From positions 632,311-696,310 of the forward strand of contig CAJNOJ010000022.1 of assembly GCA_905250025.1 (NCBI GenBank): 64,000 bases of DNA. Direction: 5' to 3'. Below are positions 1 through 12,755 of this stretch, piece by piece; the first letter of the stretch is position 1; each line of letters begins with the position of its first letter. This DNA comes from Adineta ricciae (Eukaryota > Rotifera > Eurotatoria > Adinetida > Adinetidae). The position numbers were made by a program, and so were the translations under genes. The notes under the pieces were generated by a model that was not told where the DNA came from, did no database searches, and saw only the letters and a list, made by a program, of their open reading frames with translations.

Positions 1-523
1 ATAAAATTTGTAAAATGTTTTGTTTTCTGTCTGTTGCGTTCTGTTCACGATCAAAAGCACGTTGTTTTTACTTTTTACTTGGAAAAAGCCAAACTACTTG
101 TCGCCGGGACAGCGTCTTGATAGGACAAATCATAAAGCAAAAAAGGTTCCCAACTGTTTTTTTTTCAACTAAAAACGTAATAAATAACCAAGGAAGAAGA
201 GAACGCGCGTACGGCTGACTCTATCAACTACTCGTATTGTATTAGATTATAAAATGAATCGAAATATTAATATGTAATTTATCTAATTTGTTTATCGTTT
301 TACTAGTTCCTTTGGAGCTATAATAAAGGGTGTAACGAGAAAAGATTTGAATACAAAAAAAGCGAAAAATATGAAAACATTTGATGAAAGAGTTGAAAAC
401 TGAAAATGTAAGTCACGATTGAATTCTTTGTTCTTATCAATCATTATCAGTTCAAGTTGCTTTAGTTTTGTATAAATAAATCGACTAGAAAGTTATGATG
501 AATCATTAGTTTGTCTTGGACAA
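1..523. other. Flanking non-coding sequence
   Basis: No exon with a recognisable protein family was found here. It lies downstream of the stop codon of the first minus-strand LOTUS-Tudor gene. A 67-codon open frame at 15-218 on the plus strand has no recognisable domain and looks like chance. Confidence 0.5.
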
Positions 524-3500
524 TCAATATGGAACAGGAAGAGGAAGTTGATGTTGAAGATCATTGACAATCAATGTCAAATTCTCCAGAAAGTCAGAGT
601 AATCTTTTTTCAATTGTTCGTCTTGCGAGGATTTCTTTTTCGTGCCTAAATATGCAAGATTTGTTTGAATATAATTTGTCACATTGTCATCAACATCGAC
701 ATAATCATTGAGTATAAGAATAGTATTAATTAGCTTTTTACAACGCTCCATTAGATCCTTCAATTTATCATTTGAATTTGGTTGTCGATCTAAAATGAAA
801 ACCAGAAGCTTTTAAATTAACATTGATGATTCTATTTACTATTTTGAATAGTTGTAGAAAATCCAGGCGGATTTGATAATGGTGTCTTCGTGTTCTGCTG
901 AGATGGGGCACCCACACGCATCTGTTCAATTAGTGTTTGAAGTTCGTTTTCGATTGATTCAAGTTGCAGACTGCATACATGAATATCATCAATGCGCAGC
1001 ATATTGCACAATATATTTCTACTTCAAAACAAAAATTGCCGTTAGCAATATCTTGTCTGAACAGAATAGGTATAAATACCGGCGTTCTAGGAGTTCATTG
1101 TAACGTTCTATGTTCTTCTGATCTGAAGATTGATTTGTCGATGGTTTGCGATATTCCTAGAAAGAAAACAGACGAATACTCTTTGCTGGTCAACAGGCTC
1201 AGTCTGCTACATAATCATTCTTCCAAAACTGTGGATTACTGGATGCGTTGACATGTTCATGTAGAGCTTCGACGAGTATTTCTCCGCCTGGTAGTGTCAA
1301 CTGTTCAATGAATTTCATTGTCGATATTAAATCAAATACAAAAAGGAAATTCTGATGAATATGTAAACAACAGGTCAGATTTCTTTGTCTATAGAAGTCG
1401 TATACTGAACGATATTCATCTGTTAGTTGAAGACGTGTGCGCGATAATAACTATGGAGAAAATCGACAAATTCTATACGATATAAATTGAATTAAATAGT
1501 TTATTTACTGTCTGTGAGAGAATATCTGATTCTGATGCATTAAGAAGTTGTGCTAAGTTGAAACATGGAATATGTGGTCGATCATTCGTGTGACGAATAA
1601 GACACAGAACATTCATTTCATCAATCGGAACCAATTTACATCGGTGTTCGGTATTTGAAAGATGATTGTTCGTTTGTATTGAAGTCGTTTGATCTGGAAA
1701 TTGAAAGACGGCGTTAGTTGTATTACTTTCTGGTGTTGATGGATCAGAAGTTGGTAATGGACACTGAACAGCATGATCCAAAATCTCAAATGTTAATTGT
1801 ACAGGTTTTGGACCATGATGTCTACAAATTAAAGATGTAATTACTTCAATTTAAAACGTTCAACTGCAAATACGTACCGCGCCTGTTCGTTGTTAGACAT
1901 CTCAGACAATCTTACCTGAAATTAAATATTTCTTTCTATAATTCAATCAAATAAATGACAATATCTTACCGCAAGGTTCCATTCAATTACAATATCGTTT
2001 AGAGATCGATTATCTGCATCGAAAATACGAATAGTTAAAAGTCCATTTAAACGGTCTGTTGGTTCAATAAAGAACGGTGTATTTTTACACAATTGATACA
2101 CTTCATTATACGTGTCCGGTGCCCATTGAGTATCATCTGGTAAAAAGTAAACATCATCCAACCGACATGCTATTGCCATACAAGGTAATTCCGCAAAATG
2201 ATTTAACAAATATTTAAACTGTCGATCTTCTTTATTTACTTCTTCTACTGTTCCGTAATCAATATAGACAATAACACATCGATAGAGATCAGTTTCCTTG
2301 ATGAATACACGATGATATGCATGATCGTATTGTGTTACACAAGATAAACCTGCCTCAAGATCTTTGATAATCAATGCGTTGGATTGTGTACTTGAGTAGT
2401 ATGAACTGGAAAATAGGGAAAGATAAACGAGAGTTTTTCGTGGAGAGTGGAATTCTTACTCAAGCTCTTCCATTAAAGTCTCAATATGCTCTTGATACCG
2501 AACTGGTTGGATGTGCAAGCAATGCTCGTTTTTATCAATTTCAGATACGAATCCTTGAAAACGTGGATCATTTATGTACGTAAAGAGGTTATTTGCATAG
2601 CGAAATGTTGACGGAACAACTCCTGAATCGGTGATCTGTTGTAAAGCATGTGCTTGGGTCTAAACGGAGACATATGATATATGTATAAACTCAATTTCCT
2701 CTACCCGTTTCCTACCTGTTCCACTTGTTTGGGATCTTTAAGTGTAATAATATGATCACAGGAACCATCTGCTTCTTCACGACGAAGAATACAAGCGAAA
2801 TCGTCAACGATGTCTTGTAACAGTAGGATATTGGTAATTTTCAATTCAGCCAGAAGACTTTTGCCATATTTTTCCTAAAAGTAGTTTAGTCGCAAAAGTG
2901 AATAAATCAGAGACGGTGAAGATTTACTTTGTAGAGATTATCTAAAGCTAGAAGACGAACGCCATAAGGATATTGTGTAAGAAGCTAAAGGAACAATCAG
3001 CAAGGATGTGTTTGGAACATGGATTCTCTTGTCTCACAGTTTGAAGATTATTGATGACTGCATCTTCGACTTCTTCATCGTACTGATATTCTTCTTCGTT
3101 GATCTCATTTTCTAAGAACTGTTGTGCTAAACAAATCAAATACAAGAAGTAAATATCTCGACTCGGTGATGATCAACAAACGTGTAGTTGGTGATTGTTG
3201 AATATCGTTGTCAGTGGCTGTATTGTTGAAAGTAATTCGTAATGATGCAGAATTGTTAATAACTTGACGATCAGCAGCAGTAGAGAAATTCGTCGTTTGT
3301 CGAGAACTAAATGTAGATTGTACAGAGCCTGATCCATATGGTCTCGTTTGTGATTGTTGCTTGGCAAATCGAGGTGAAGCAGAAATCTAGAAAATCGCTC
3401 GATTAATTGGAATAAAAGAACACTAGTTCGACATACATTTCCTCGTGTTTTAGGGTGCTGGTTGGATGCATTCGACCGATCGAAACGGTTATTATTGTGA

Positions 3501-3943
3501 GCGAGACGAGTATTTAATGCGCCGCGACCATTACCACGAGATCTGTTATTATAAACATGATCTGAAAATCGAGCATCATGATTATCACGATTTGAATGAT
3601 GTCCACGACCACGCCCTCGATTGTGCCCACCTCGAGCGCGCCGTCGAGATTTCCCTTCACGTTGGCCCTTAACCATTGATAGAATGTGTTTCGTACTTTC
3701 CTCTTCCATAGCAAGAATTTTAATTGGACCATTATTTCCTTGTTGTTGAATACGACAAACATCTGGCCAAGAGCGTAACAATAAGATTAATGATGGAAAG
3801 CCTAATTCTTTATATGGGAGATCTTTGTTGGAATTATATGTGCGATAATCGTTAAGTAAGTCACGTTCAGTAAGTCCATACTTAGCAGAAACAAGTAACG
3901 ATAAAACTTCTTGTTTTATTATACCAATATCAATATCAGACAT
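524..3943 (-). CDS. LOTUS-Tudor domain protein, copy A (TDRD5/TDRD7/Tejas-like)
   Basis: Spliced gene. Exon 1 (3943-3437) starts MSDIDIGIIKQEV and encodes a LOTUS/OST-HTH domain (residues ~5-90), followed by an Arg/Gly-rich stretch (RGGHNRGRGRG) typical of RNA-binding germ-granule proteins. Next exons: 3386-3182, 3126-3038, then 2984-2928 and the one after, which encode a second LOTUS-like helix bundle. An extended Tudor domain follows at ~2430-1960, with the core VIVYIDYGTVEEV and the LPCMAIACRL strand. The C-terminal part, in several short exons, is helical and ends QLPLPVPY at 524. Family members act in nuage and germ-granule assembly, in the piRNA pathway and in translational control. The Tudor fold normally binds methyl-arginine ligands. 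The gene is tandem with a diverged paralogue at 4448-8222. Exon borders in the C-terminal third are less certain than the domain calls. Confidence 0.85.
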
Positions 3944-4447
3944 GTTTTGAACTATACCTATGTTTTATATAAATTTTAGAAGAGATTATGCATATCAATA
4001 CGATAGTATATCTAGAATATAACGAATCGACGTGTAACTGTCTTGTCAGAAAACGTTCTTTCCCTCCGAATCGTATCCTCGTCGAGAAACGGTTCATCTG
4101 AACATGGGCAAGATTGTAAACTATTGGTATCTTGCACAATACGACTGAAAAATATAAGTTACGAAAATAAACGAGACAGACAGCAATTTTTATCCGTCTC
4201 CTTTTTCGATATTTATCTCGGTTATATATCAACAAACAAGAAGAGAACACAACAGAAACAAAAATATAGATCACTACACATCTATTACAAAATGTATACT
4301 AATTGTTCACAAAGCTAGTGGCAGGAGGGGAAAATATACAAAAGAAGTGTTATTTTTTTGTTTTATTTACAGGTTTTTTAATTTTCAAAATAAACAAAAT
4401 CACAGGTTGATTATCTAGCTAAAAGCAAAATAGTTCGAGTATTTTGG
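3944..4447. other. Intergenic spacer between the two LOTUS-Tudor genes
   Basis: About 500 bases separate the start codon of copy A from the stop codon of copy B, both on the minus strand. It must hold the promoter of copy A and the 3'UTR of copy B. No conserved element is recognisable by eye. Confidence 0.5.
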
Positions 4448-7400
4448 TCAATAGATTGTGTCAAGCAAGTCTGTTCGTTGGACATAGCTGCGAAGAATGG
4501 GTTGAAAATGTTCAATTATTTGCAAACAAGAGTTGTATGTTTCGATACGCTTATGCAATGGAATCTGATGATCAATCAGACCCGACGAGAGATAATCTGC
4601 TTCTTGAAATAAACCTCGATTTTCCTCATCGGAAATCTCAGACTCTAATGTAAAGAAATGGACAACATTTCTGGTTATACGATACAAGTCTTGAAAGCAC
4701 TCTTCGATATCGTCATCAATCATCGTGTCGTCGGTGATTAATCGATGATTGAAACGTATGTTTAATGAGAACTGTTGGTCAAATGGACGTGCAATACGAA
4801 AGAGTGTTTCGCGCATTTTGCGATTGGATACTTGGAAATTCGATGTTGACGACGACGATCGAGCTACAGTGCTTGAAGAGGGCATGGGCTTGTTGATATG
4901 ACATTTGTTTTCAATGTCATCCAATTCTTGACTAATCTCCTGTATTTCATTTTCAGTTGCCACATTCTGATGAGCATGAGAGAGGGAGACTAATTGATCT
5001 CTGAGCAAATGCCGAAAAAGTCGAAATTCATCAAAGATTTCAAATCAAAAATTACCTGCGAAAATGCAATATATCCCGTCGTTGATATAAATTCTCTTGA
5101 GTTGATTGGAAATTTTCGTGATTTATATAGGAATTCTGTTAAAAGCAAAATAAAACAATATACCATCACGTTTTTCTATGAATGTCTCTCAAGATACGAC
5201 TCTATACATTTCCGGAAAAGACATTTTTACATACTTTATTTTCATTCCAATATCCTGGTCGTTCGTAGTCATCGTATTCTTGTTGAAAAGCATCGATGAC
5301 ATCGCCTTCTTGAAACTTAATTCGGATAAGATAATCACGAATACAACTCAAATCATAGAGTTTTATTGTTGCACTGTCATCTTTTTGATTGATATGAAGA
5401 CATTTACTTGACTCAGGTAAGCAGCGTAAGTCATTGAACAACGTTCGTTGTGATTCCGAATAGGACAAATCGGTTTCTCGGATAAGGTTCTGAAAAATTC
5501 ACAAATATGAATGAAAACGACAGTTTTTAATAGTCCTACCAATTGGGAAATATAGCTTTCAGTGTTATTCAACAATCGAGCCACTTCGAAACATGGTAAA
5601 CAAGGTCGTTTCGTATATGGATGTTTTACAAAATAATACGCATGTTCGATGGAGATTTTATAGTATTTTATATTGTTTTCTTCAAGATTGTTTATCAATG
5701 AGTCTTGATCACGGATATGAGAGTATGTATCCTTGGTATTTAATGGGCTAAACAACGAAAACATAATTAGAAGAAAAGGAAAGCTTTCACATACATTTCC
5801 AAAGGATAAACAGGTTGGAACTAAAATATGAGAAGATATTTGTGGATTTCAAGATCTGTTTTTCCTCTTACCTGGGCATCAAGATAATCGTCATGTTCGT
5901 ACGCTAGACCTCGTTCAAGAAGCAATTGATTAATTGAACGCTCTCGATTCGAATGCGACCATAAGTTCACACAATAAACACCATCTATATTTCCGATGGT
6001 TTCCACGCGGAAACTGCTGTCTGGACATAACTCTTTAACATACTCTTTCACATTGTCTAACCATGCAGTGTCTCCGTCTGGGTAGTAAATGTTAGCGAAA
6101 CGACATTTGTAAACTCGTGTCGATAGGACTGAAAAGTCCTTATGAAGGAATTTCAGATTCGTCGAATTCGTGTGACAATTGATATCAGATATAATGAGAC
6201 CATAGTCAACAAGATAGATTTTCAGGACATTGATGTCCGAATGATGTGTCGTTTCAATTTCCAAGATATATGAACGATAGTATCGATCATCGACATGCTG
6301 ATAAATACAAGCTAGATTGACTGCTAGTTGTTCAAATGGAATTATATAGATTGGCTGATTGCATGACTGACGATAATGTTCTCTAAATGGCATCGAATTT
6401 ATAGTTCGTTTGCTTTCGATACGATACTTACTGCAATCGTTCCATCATATCATCACGTTGTGAAATAAATTGAACATTCCCAATGTGTATGTTCCATAGA
6501 TCTTCTATACTACCCAGAAATCCCTCAAATGGTTTATCTGGTGTGTATTCGATTCTTTTATAATAGAAATCGGGTAGAACAAATGATGATAAATCCACGA
6601 TGGGTGGATTTATGTTATTGGGGGGAAGTCTAAGTGAATTTTGATTGTCTCTTGGACTGGATAGTGGAATATTTAATTTTGGCGGCATTGCTAAAAATGA
6701 CAGAAATACAGAAGAATTAGCAGAGGGAATGATCTTACGTGCTTGCTGTTCTCTTTTAACTGTTTCGACACATGCTGGCTTTAATAGCAGTATCCGATCG
6801 GATGAGTTTGCAGATCGATCACGTTGAGAATCAACAAAATCAGATACACATTCAAAGAAGCCCATTAGATTTTTTAATTTATAATCATCAAGGTTTAACT
6901 CTTCGTTGAACGTTTTCTAAAAACAGAAGACCAACAACTTTGATCTCACCAGAAATTCAATGTATGTACAAACATTGTAAAGCTTCTGAATATTGGACAG
7001 CCACAAACCATTGGTAAATTTCAGCAACAACTAAAATAGATTGTGTTGAAATTGTGTAAACACAGAAAATAATTCCACCTGTCGGATTCGTCTTCGAAGA
7101 AGAACTATATTCTCTCCATGTTTGCTTGCTAGTTGAGCATCGTAACTCGCTAATTCCTCGTCCTCGGAATAGTATGAATCATCATCTACTACTGAGGCAT
7201 TATCGTCCATCGTTGGCGTTATTTGAACAGTCATCAAATCAGGAGCATCTGTTTGTCCGGCCATGAGTGGCGTTGGCGTTGGAGTACTTTTGGGAGGGAA
7301 TGAGGCGACCATTTTATTCGTTGATGTTTGATTTGTTCCTACGAAGATATGCAAAAAATGAATTATTTTCAATCGATATTCTGTTCATACCAATGAGAGT

Positions 7401-8222
7401 TTGATGGGTGGAATTCAAGTTCATATTATTGATCGCAGACGATAGATAAGGCGATGGTACAGGACCATTGGATAGGCCACGTGTATCCCATGGACTTCTA
7501 GTAGTATTCTGGATTTGATGAAAAGGTTGATGTGGCACACCATTATTAATAAATCCAGTAGCTTGCTTAAAAAAAGAACGTGAAACTAATGAGAACCTAT
7601 TGATCGAGGCTCACTCAAATGCTGTCGTCTACATTTGCATCTTACTCAAATCGAACATTCTGTGTATTCACGATAAAGAGAAGCTATAAACGTGTTAGTC
7701 TATAGCACTATAGCCTTCTCGTTCCTCTAACTTCAAATGATTCATCTATATCATGAGACAAAACGAACAAACGTCACATTGAAATCTATGTTGCAATGTT
7801 TGATGATTACAAAAACATTTCCTTACCGCTCGACTTTTTGGATAAGTCATTGGTGCATTGAATGGAATACGTGGATTGTATCCACTGTATCTGTTCACTG
7901 GAGCACGAGAAGTTCGCGCAGGTTTCTTTCTTTTTTGTGCCATAACAAGTTTCTTTATGTGCATCGTGTGTTGATCAGCAACACCGTGAATAATCACTGG
8001 ATTTTTATTATAATCGATATTGGCTACGTCAGGCATTGATGCCAATAATTCCTGTAGATTCGCATAACCCATTTGACGAAAGGGAATTTCTTTCCGTCCG
8101 TTATAGACTGCATAATCTTTGAGTAACTGTTGTTCGCTGCAACCTTGCGGAGAACTAATCAGTATCGAACGTAATTCAGTTTTTAAATCAAGATATTCTT
8201 GTGAACTGTTATCTTTGGACAT
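4448..8222 (-). CDS. LOTUS-Tudor domain protein, copy B (TDRD5/TDRD7/Tejas-like)
   Basis: Spliced gene. The start is the ATG at 8222, reading MSKDNSSQEYLDLK. Exon 1 (8222-7827) holds an N-terminal LOTUS domain: helices LKTELRSILIS and EQQLLKDYAVYNG, then YANLQELLASMPDV. A Pro/Ser/Thr-rich linker spans ~7540-7080. A second LOTUS-like bundle (~7030-6800) is interrupted by an intron at the same place as in copy A, with exon junctions LYN|KTFNEEL here and LYK|EKYGKSL in A. The extended Tudor domain is at ~6390-5880, with core KIYLVDYGLII. A C-terminal segment shares the motif PCFEVARLLNNTES with PCFNLAQLLNASES of copy A. The protein ends DLLDTIY at 4448. Same domain order and shared intron sites but low identity point to an old tandem duplication. 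Germline RNA-granule function is inferred from the family. Confidence 0.84.
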
Positions 8223-8490
8223 TATCAACAAAACGGAAAGAAACTTTATCTAAAATTTGTATAATTAAACAAAAAGTAAGATAATCAGTACTACTGTTAT
8301 TCAATCTACATAACTAAAAATTTCCCAAATCAACATGAACCAATCATGATTAAAACATGGTCTCTAAGAACAAAAGATGGCGTTCGTGAGGCTCAATTCC
8401 TATTGGTGACTATTTCCCGAAGAGAATGATGTGCTGGCTTCCAGCGCATCGTATGTATACATAGTGCATTTAGTTAGTTAGTCATTCATT
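8223..8490. promoter_or_regulatory. Divergent intergenic region, LOTUS-Tudor B / PDIA5-like
   Basis: The 268 bases lie between two start codons facing away from each other, so the promoters of both genes must lie here or overlap the first exons. No TATA box or named motif is evident at a convincing position. The call rests on gene orientation only. Confidence 0.45.
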
Positions 8491-11400
8491 ATGATCATGC
8501 ATAGACTTAGCACGTTTATATTTGTTTTCTCTGTAAGTTGAACTTTGACAAATAAAATGTGCTTTCTTTTTTCTTCAATAAGATGACGACTATTTTGTGC
8601 TTTAGGTTATTTGTTCAACATATGGATATGAAAGTCCTGTGGAAGAGAAAGATTTTAAGAAGATATTAAAACAGAATAAAAACGTTCTGGTTTTGAGTGC
8701 ACCAAATGGTAAAGTTGACAGCTTCGATTAATATATGAACATTTAATTGTACTTTAATTTGAAGATCAAACTGCCAAACCAACTCTTCAAGTATTTAAGC
8801 AAATCGAGGAAGAAATCAAAGGTCGAGGTTTACTTGTCTATATCAATTGCGAGTAAGACGATTCAAAAGATGTGATCAATCAAGTAGCAATTTTAATCGT
8901 GTTGTTTGTTATAGGAAAGGAAAAAAACTTTGTAAAAAACTCAAACCCGATTCAAACAATGCAGAATTACGACATTTTCAGTAAGTAAACGTCTCAATTC
9001 AATGCTTTCTAAGCTTATACGCAACGATATTATACAAACATTTCGTCTAGCTAACAAATTATATATAATTAATCTTTTCTAGAGATGGCGAATTTCATAA
9101 AGTATATGATCGTTCACTTACAAGCAAGGTATCACAATCGAATATTTCAATCTTGACGGATTACATTCACTTATCTTCTATAGGCTATGATTAACTTTAT
9201 GTTCGATCCGAAAGGTGATATGCCATGGAGTGAAGATGTCACAGCAAATAATGTGCTGCATTTGAATAATCCTAAAGTAAATGATCGGTTTCAGGAAATA
9301 TTTAGTAGACAACGAAAGAATTTAGGATCTTCAACGTGCATTGAAACAAAGTCTGCCGTTGTTAGTCATGTTCTACGCACCTTGGTGTGGATATTGCAAA
9401 CGATTGAAACCAGTTTTTGCCGAGGCAGCAACAGATCTTCGCGGACGATTTGTCTTAGCTGGTATGGATGTAGATAAAGTGGAAAACTATCCAATTCGTC
9501 GACAATTTAATATTACGGGATTCCCAACAACTATCTATTTCGAGTAAGAATAAACATATCGATCGTACACATTAAAAGTTTGTTTCTTTTTTCAGAAAAG
9601 GTGAAGAGATGTTTCATTATTCCGGCGGTCATACAAAAGATGATATTATCAATTGGCTCAAAAAGTACGGCGCGACATCGATGGATCTTATTTTTCTTTA
9701 ATCTTCTTCTTGTTTTTCATAGTCCACAAGCAGCAAAAGAAAAAACCGAAGAAGCCGAGGAGAAAAACGATTTCTTTCCAATCAACGATGACACCGTAAA
9801 TTATATCGTTCATTTAAATGACTCAACGTTCGATGAATTTATCGCCACCAATGCTCAAGCATCAATCTTAGTCATGTTCTACGCTCCATGTAAGTCTATT
9901 TCTTGTTTAACATCTACAATCGAACTGAGTTCCTCTCGTTTTCTAGGGTGTGGTCATTGTAAAAATTTGAAACCTGAATTAATCCAAGCTTCTATTGATC
10001 TACATGAACAGGGGGTATGTTACGTCTAAATAGACGTTTCAACTGATGTTTTGTTCCTAAATATAATAGAGCAATGCCATCATTGTTGCGGTTGATGCAA
10101 CTAAGTCGCCTGCTCTGACGAAACTATACAAAATTCAAGGTTTTCCAACAAGTAAGTTTCAAACCCGACCAGTTTCTCGATTGTTTTTGTTGTCAATTGC
10201 TAACCTGTGTGCGTTTTAATTTTCTAATTGTTATTTCAGTGAAATTTTTTCGGTAAGTTGCTGCATGTAGCTATGGAATGTTTTCATTTATCCTATGGGC
10301 TTCTTTTATACTCATACAAACGTTTTTCGTTCCTCTGAATGTTCTCTATTGGTTTTTAGTGATGGAAAATTCGCATTTGAAATGCACGAACGAACAGCAG
10401 ACAAAATTGTTGCATTTTTGAACGAGTAAGAGATCGAGAGAATCCAGTTCAATCTAAAAGTCATCTTTGCAGTCCAAAGGAACCACCACCACCAGAACCA
10501 GAATGGTCCGAACAAGAAACAGATGTTGTTCATTTAACTGAAGAAAATTTCAAAACAATTTTGAAGAAAAAGAAAGCTGCGCTCGTCTTCTTCTATGCAC
10601 CATGTAATGAACGAAATGAGAGAAGGAATGTGGTCATGATTTGATATTTTCGTAGGGTGTGGTCATTGCAAGAAGGCTAAACCTTTATTTACGAATGCAG
10701 CAGCTGCATTTAAAGACAATGTCAAAGTAGGATTTTCATGGATATTTATTAATTTGAAATGAACTTGATTTCAACAGGTCGCCTTTTGTGCTGTCGATTG
10801 TACGAAGAGTCAATCGTTATGCAAAGAATACGATGTACAAGGTTATCCAACAATAAAATACTTCAGCTTTGGAAAATTTGTTTCAGCATATGAAGATGAA
10901 AGAACCGTAAAATATATCTTACAGTATAATCAGAAGTAGGCAGCAAATTTATCGGATTTAGGAGGAAGCTTTTGTTGAATTCATGACAAATCCAGAAGAA
11001 CAATCGAAAAAGGTTAAACCAACCCCACCACCTGCCGATCCATTAGAATTTTGGAGAGAATCAGCACCAGGGTACGAACACGTTCAAATGCTTCAATCAA
11101 GTACATTTGATGCGATTGTTGGAGCGGCACGTAAAGCATTAGTAATGTTCTATGCACCATGGTGTGGACATTGCAAAAATTCTAAGCCTGCTTTTGCAGC
11201 TGCCGCTGCAAAACTTGCTTCAGAACATAAGGTATATGTTCGCTGATTGAGATTCATGTTCATTATTCATACCTTTTTTCAAAGGATATTGTTATCGGAG
11301 CTGTGGATGCAACTATCGAAAAAGACTTAGGAACTAAATATGCAGTTCGCGGTTTTCCAACGTGTAAGTGATCAGAATGCAATAATATATTTCAATTAAT

Positions 11401-11629
11401 TCTTTCTCGTTTCGTTTAGTTAAATATTTTGAGTGAGTCGTCGGCTTCCTATCAAGTGTTTTGTTAACATTCATTTATAGAAATGGTAAAGAAGCATCTG
11501 AGTACAATGGCGGTCGAAGTGAACAAGACTTTATCCAGTTTTTAACGTAAATCTTATTTCTTCTATTGTCTCTTCGTTTATTTCAATTCATATTTTTGTA
11601 GTCGTCCCACCGGCAACGTCGAGTTATAA
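8491..11629 (+). CDS. PDIA5: Protein disulfide isomerase, PDIA5-like, with four CxxC thioredoxin domains
   Basis: ER-lumenal thiol-disulfide isomerase. Exon 1 (8491-8532) gives a hydrophobic signal peptide (MHRLSTFIFVFS). A redox-inactive thioredoxin-like b domain follows (8606 to ~9190; motifs KKLCKKLKPDSN and FDPKGDMPW match PDIA5). Catalytic domains then carry CGYC (~9388), CGHC (~9950), CGHC (~10660) and CGHC (~11165), each after FYAPW and before a cis-proline such as GFPT or GYPT. A 49-nt intron at 9277-9325 restores the frame so that NNPK joins DLQRALKQ. Vertebrate PDIA5 has a b-type and three catalytic domains, so the fourth CGHC domain is extra. The C-terminus is NVEL, a weak KDEL-like end. 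Selenoprotein K starts 183 bases downstream on the same strand. Confidence 0.9.
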
Positions 11630-11812
11630 AATGACGCTCTAAAACGAACTTAATTCAAACAGCAGCTTCGCTTTCCGTCTTAACTAACATTCATAGTTAT
11701 ATTAGTTTTTCTTAACTATTTGTTTTTTGTTATTTAACACAGTTTTTGTTTACGGGTGTTCTATTTATTGGGATGATTGTTTTCAGATTTCATCTATTGA
11801 TATCTCTACGAC

Positions 11813-12712
11813 ATGGTTTATATCGACAGTAGTGGTACGTAGAAAGCAGGCGTGTTCGTCTCACCTTCATTTGTCATTATATATTATTGATCATCGGATT
11901 AGTTGAAAGAGAGAAGAAGAAAGAAAGAAAACGAATCAATTGTCACACTATGATCGTGTCTTATTTCCGGTGTACATTGATAGTTTTTTGTCTTAACTAT
12001 TAGTGAATTGTAAATAGAGACGAAACTTTACAAAGAGATCAACTTACTTAAATCTAATCTTTGACACGTTCGTATTTGTTTTATGTTTGTTTAGGTACGG
12101 TCCGTGGCCAACGACCGTTATGGACACCAAGTGGATTCTACTATGCGATAGTTTCCTTTATCAATTTCATTGTACTATTGTAAGTCGAAAGATTTTCTCA
12201 ATATTCCTTCCTATAATGTGTTTTGTTCGTATTCTAGTGTTCGATCATTGATTGATGTAGGTTTTCATTTTTTTATACGTGTGAAAGAATCATTAAATTC
12301 TTGTCTTTAGCCAACATTGACTAAACATGGAAGTAATATGGAAGCAACTAATTATCGTACAGGTGGTGGAGGGGGAGGTGGTGGTAATGGTGGTGGTCGA
12401 CACGATCGGTAAGTTTGCGTGTGTAATCTTTTCTTTCTATGACAAGAAAATATATGTCGACGGAAATAGATGCTCGGCAGGTCATATGTAAAAGAAATGC
12501 GTTGTACTTGTTCAGCTTTTTTTCCAATTACTAAACACGCACTAGAGAATATTCTGCTATTTTTAGACCTCCTGACGCACGACCAAGACGACGTTTTGGC
12601 GGATTTGGTGGCACAGGCGGAGGTATAAGGACGTTTTTAGTTTGTTTACAACTGATATCTATTCGTTTGAATAGGACCTGGTTGTGCACCGATGGCGGGT
12701 GGATGAGGTTAA
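11813..12712 (+). CDS. SELENOK: Selenoprotein K with in-frame TGA (Sec)
   Basis: Six exons: 11813-11834, 12095-12179, 12238-12256, 12311-12408, 12567-12622, 12675-12712. They give 106 codons including the stop. The protein starts MVYIDSSG, has one membrane helix (GFYYAIVSFINFIVLLFV), then a Gly-rich, Arg-rich tail, and ends PGCAPMAGGUG, matching the SelK signature PPPMAGGU. The TGA at 12704-12706 is followed by one Gly codon and TAA at 12710. SelK is an ER membrane protein that supports ER-associated degradation and protein palmitoylation through partners bound by its Gly-rich tail. A SECIS-like hairpin lies just downstream. Ordinary gene callers would end the gene at TGA or miss it, because its exons are short. 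The 5' neighbour is an ER disulfide isomerase. Confidence 0.92.
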
Positions 12713-12755
12713 AGAACGATTTCTAGTGCATTTCTGCTAGAAATCAGTTAAATTA

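Noticed and set aside
9277..9340. Apparent frameshift in the PDIA5 gene
   Set aside because: A 49-nt GT-AG intron (9277-9325) restores the frame at NNPK-DLQRALKQ, matching PDIA5, so it is not a pseudogene.
12704..12706. Premature stop in the SelK gene
   Set aside because: The TGA is at the conserved Sec position, and a SECIS hairpin is present downstream.
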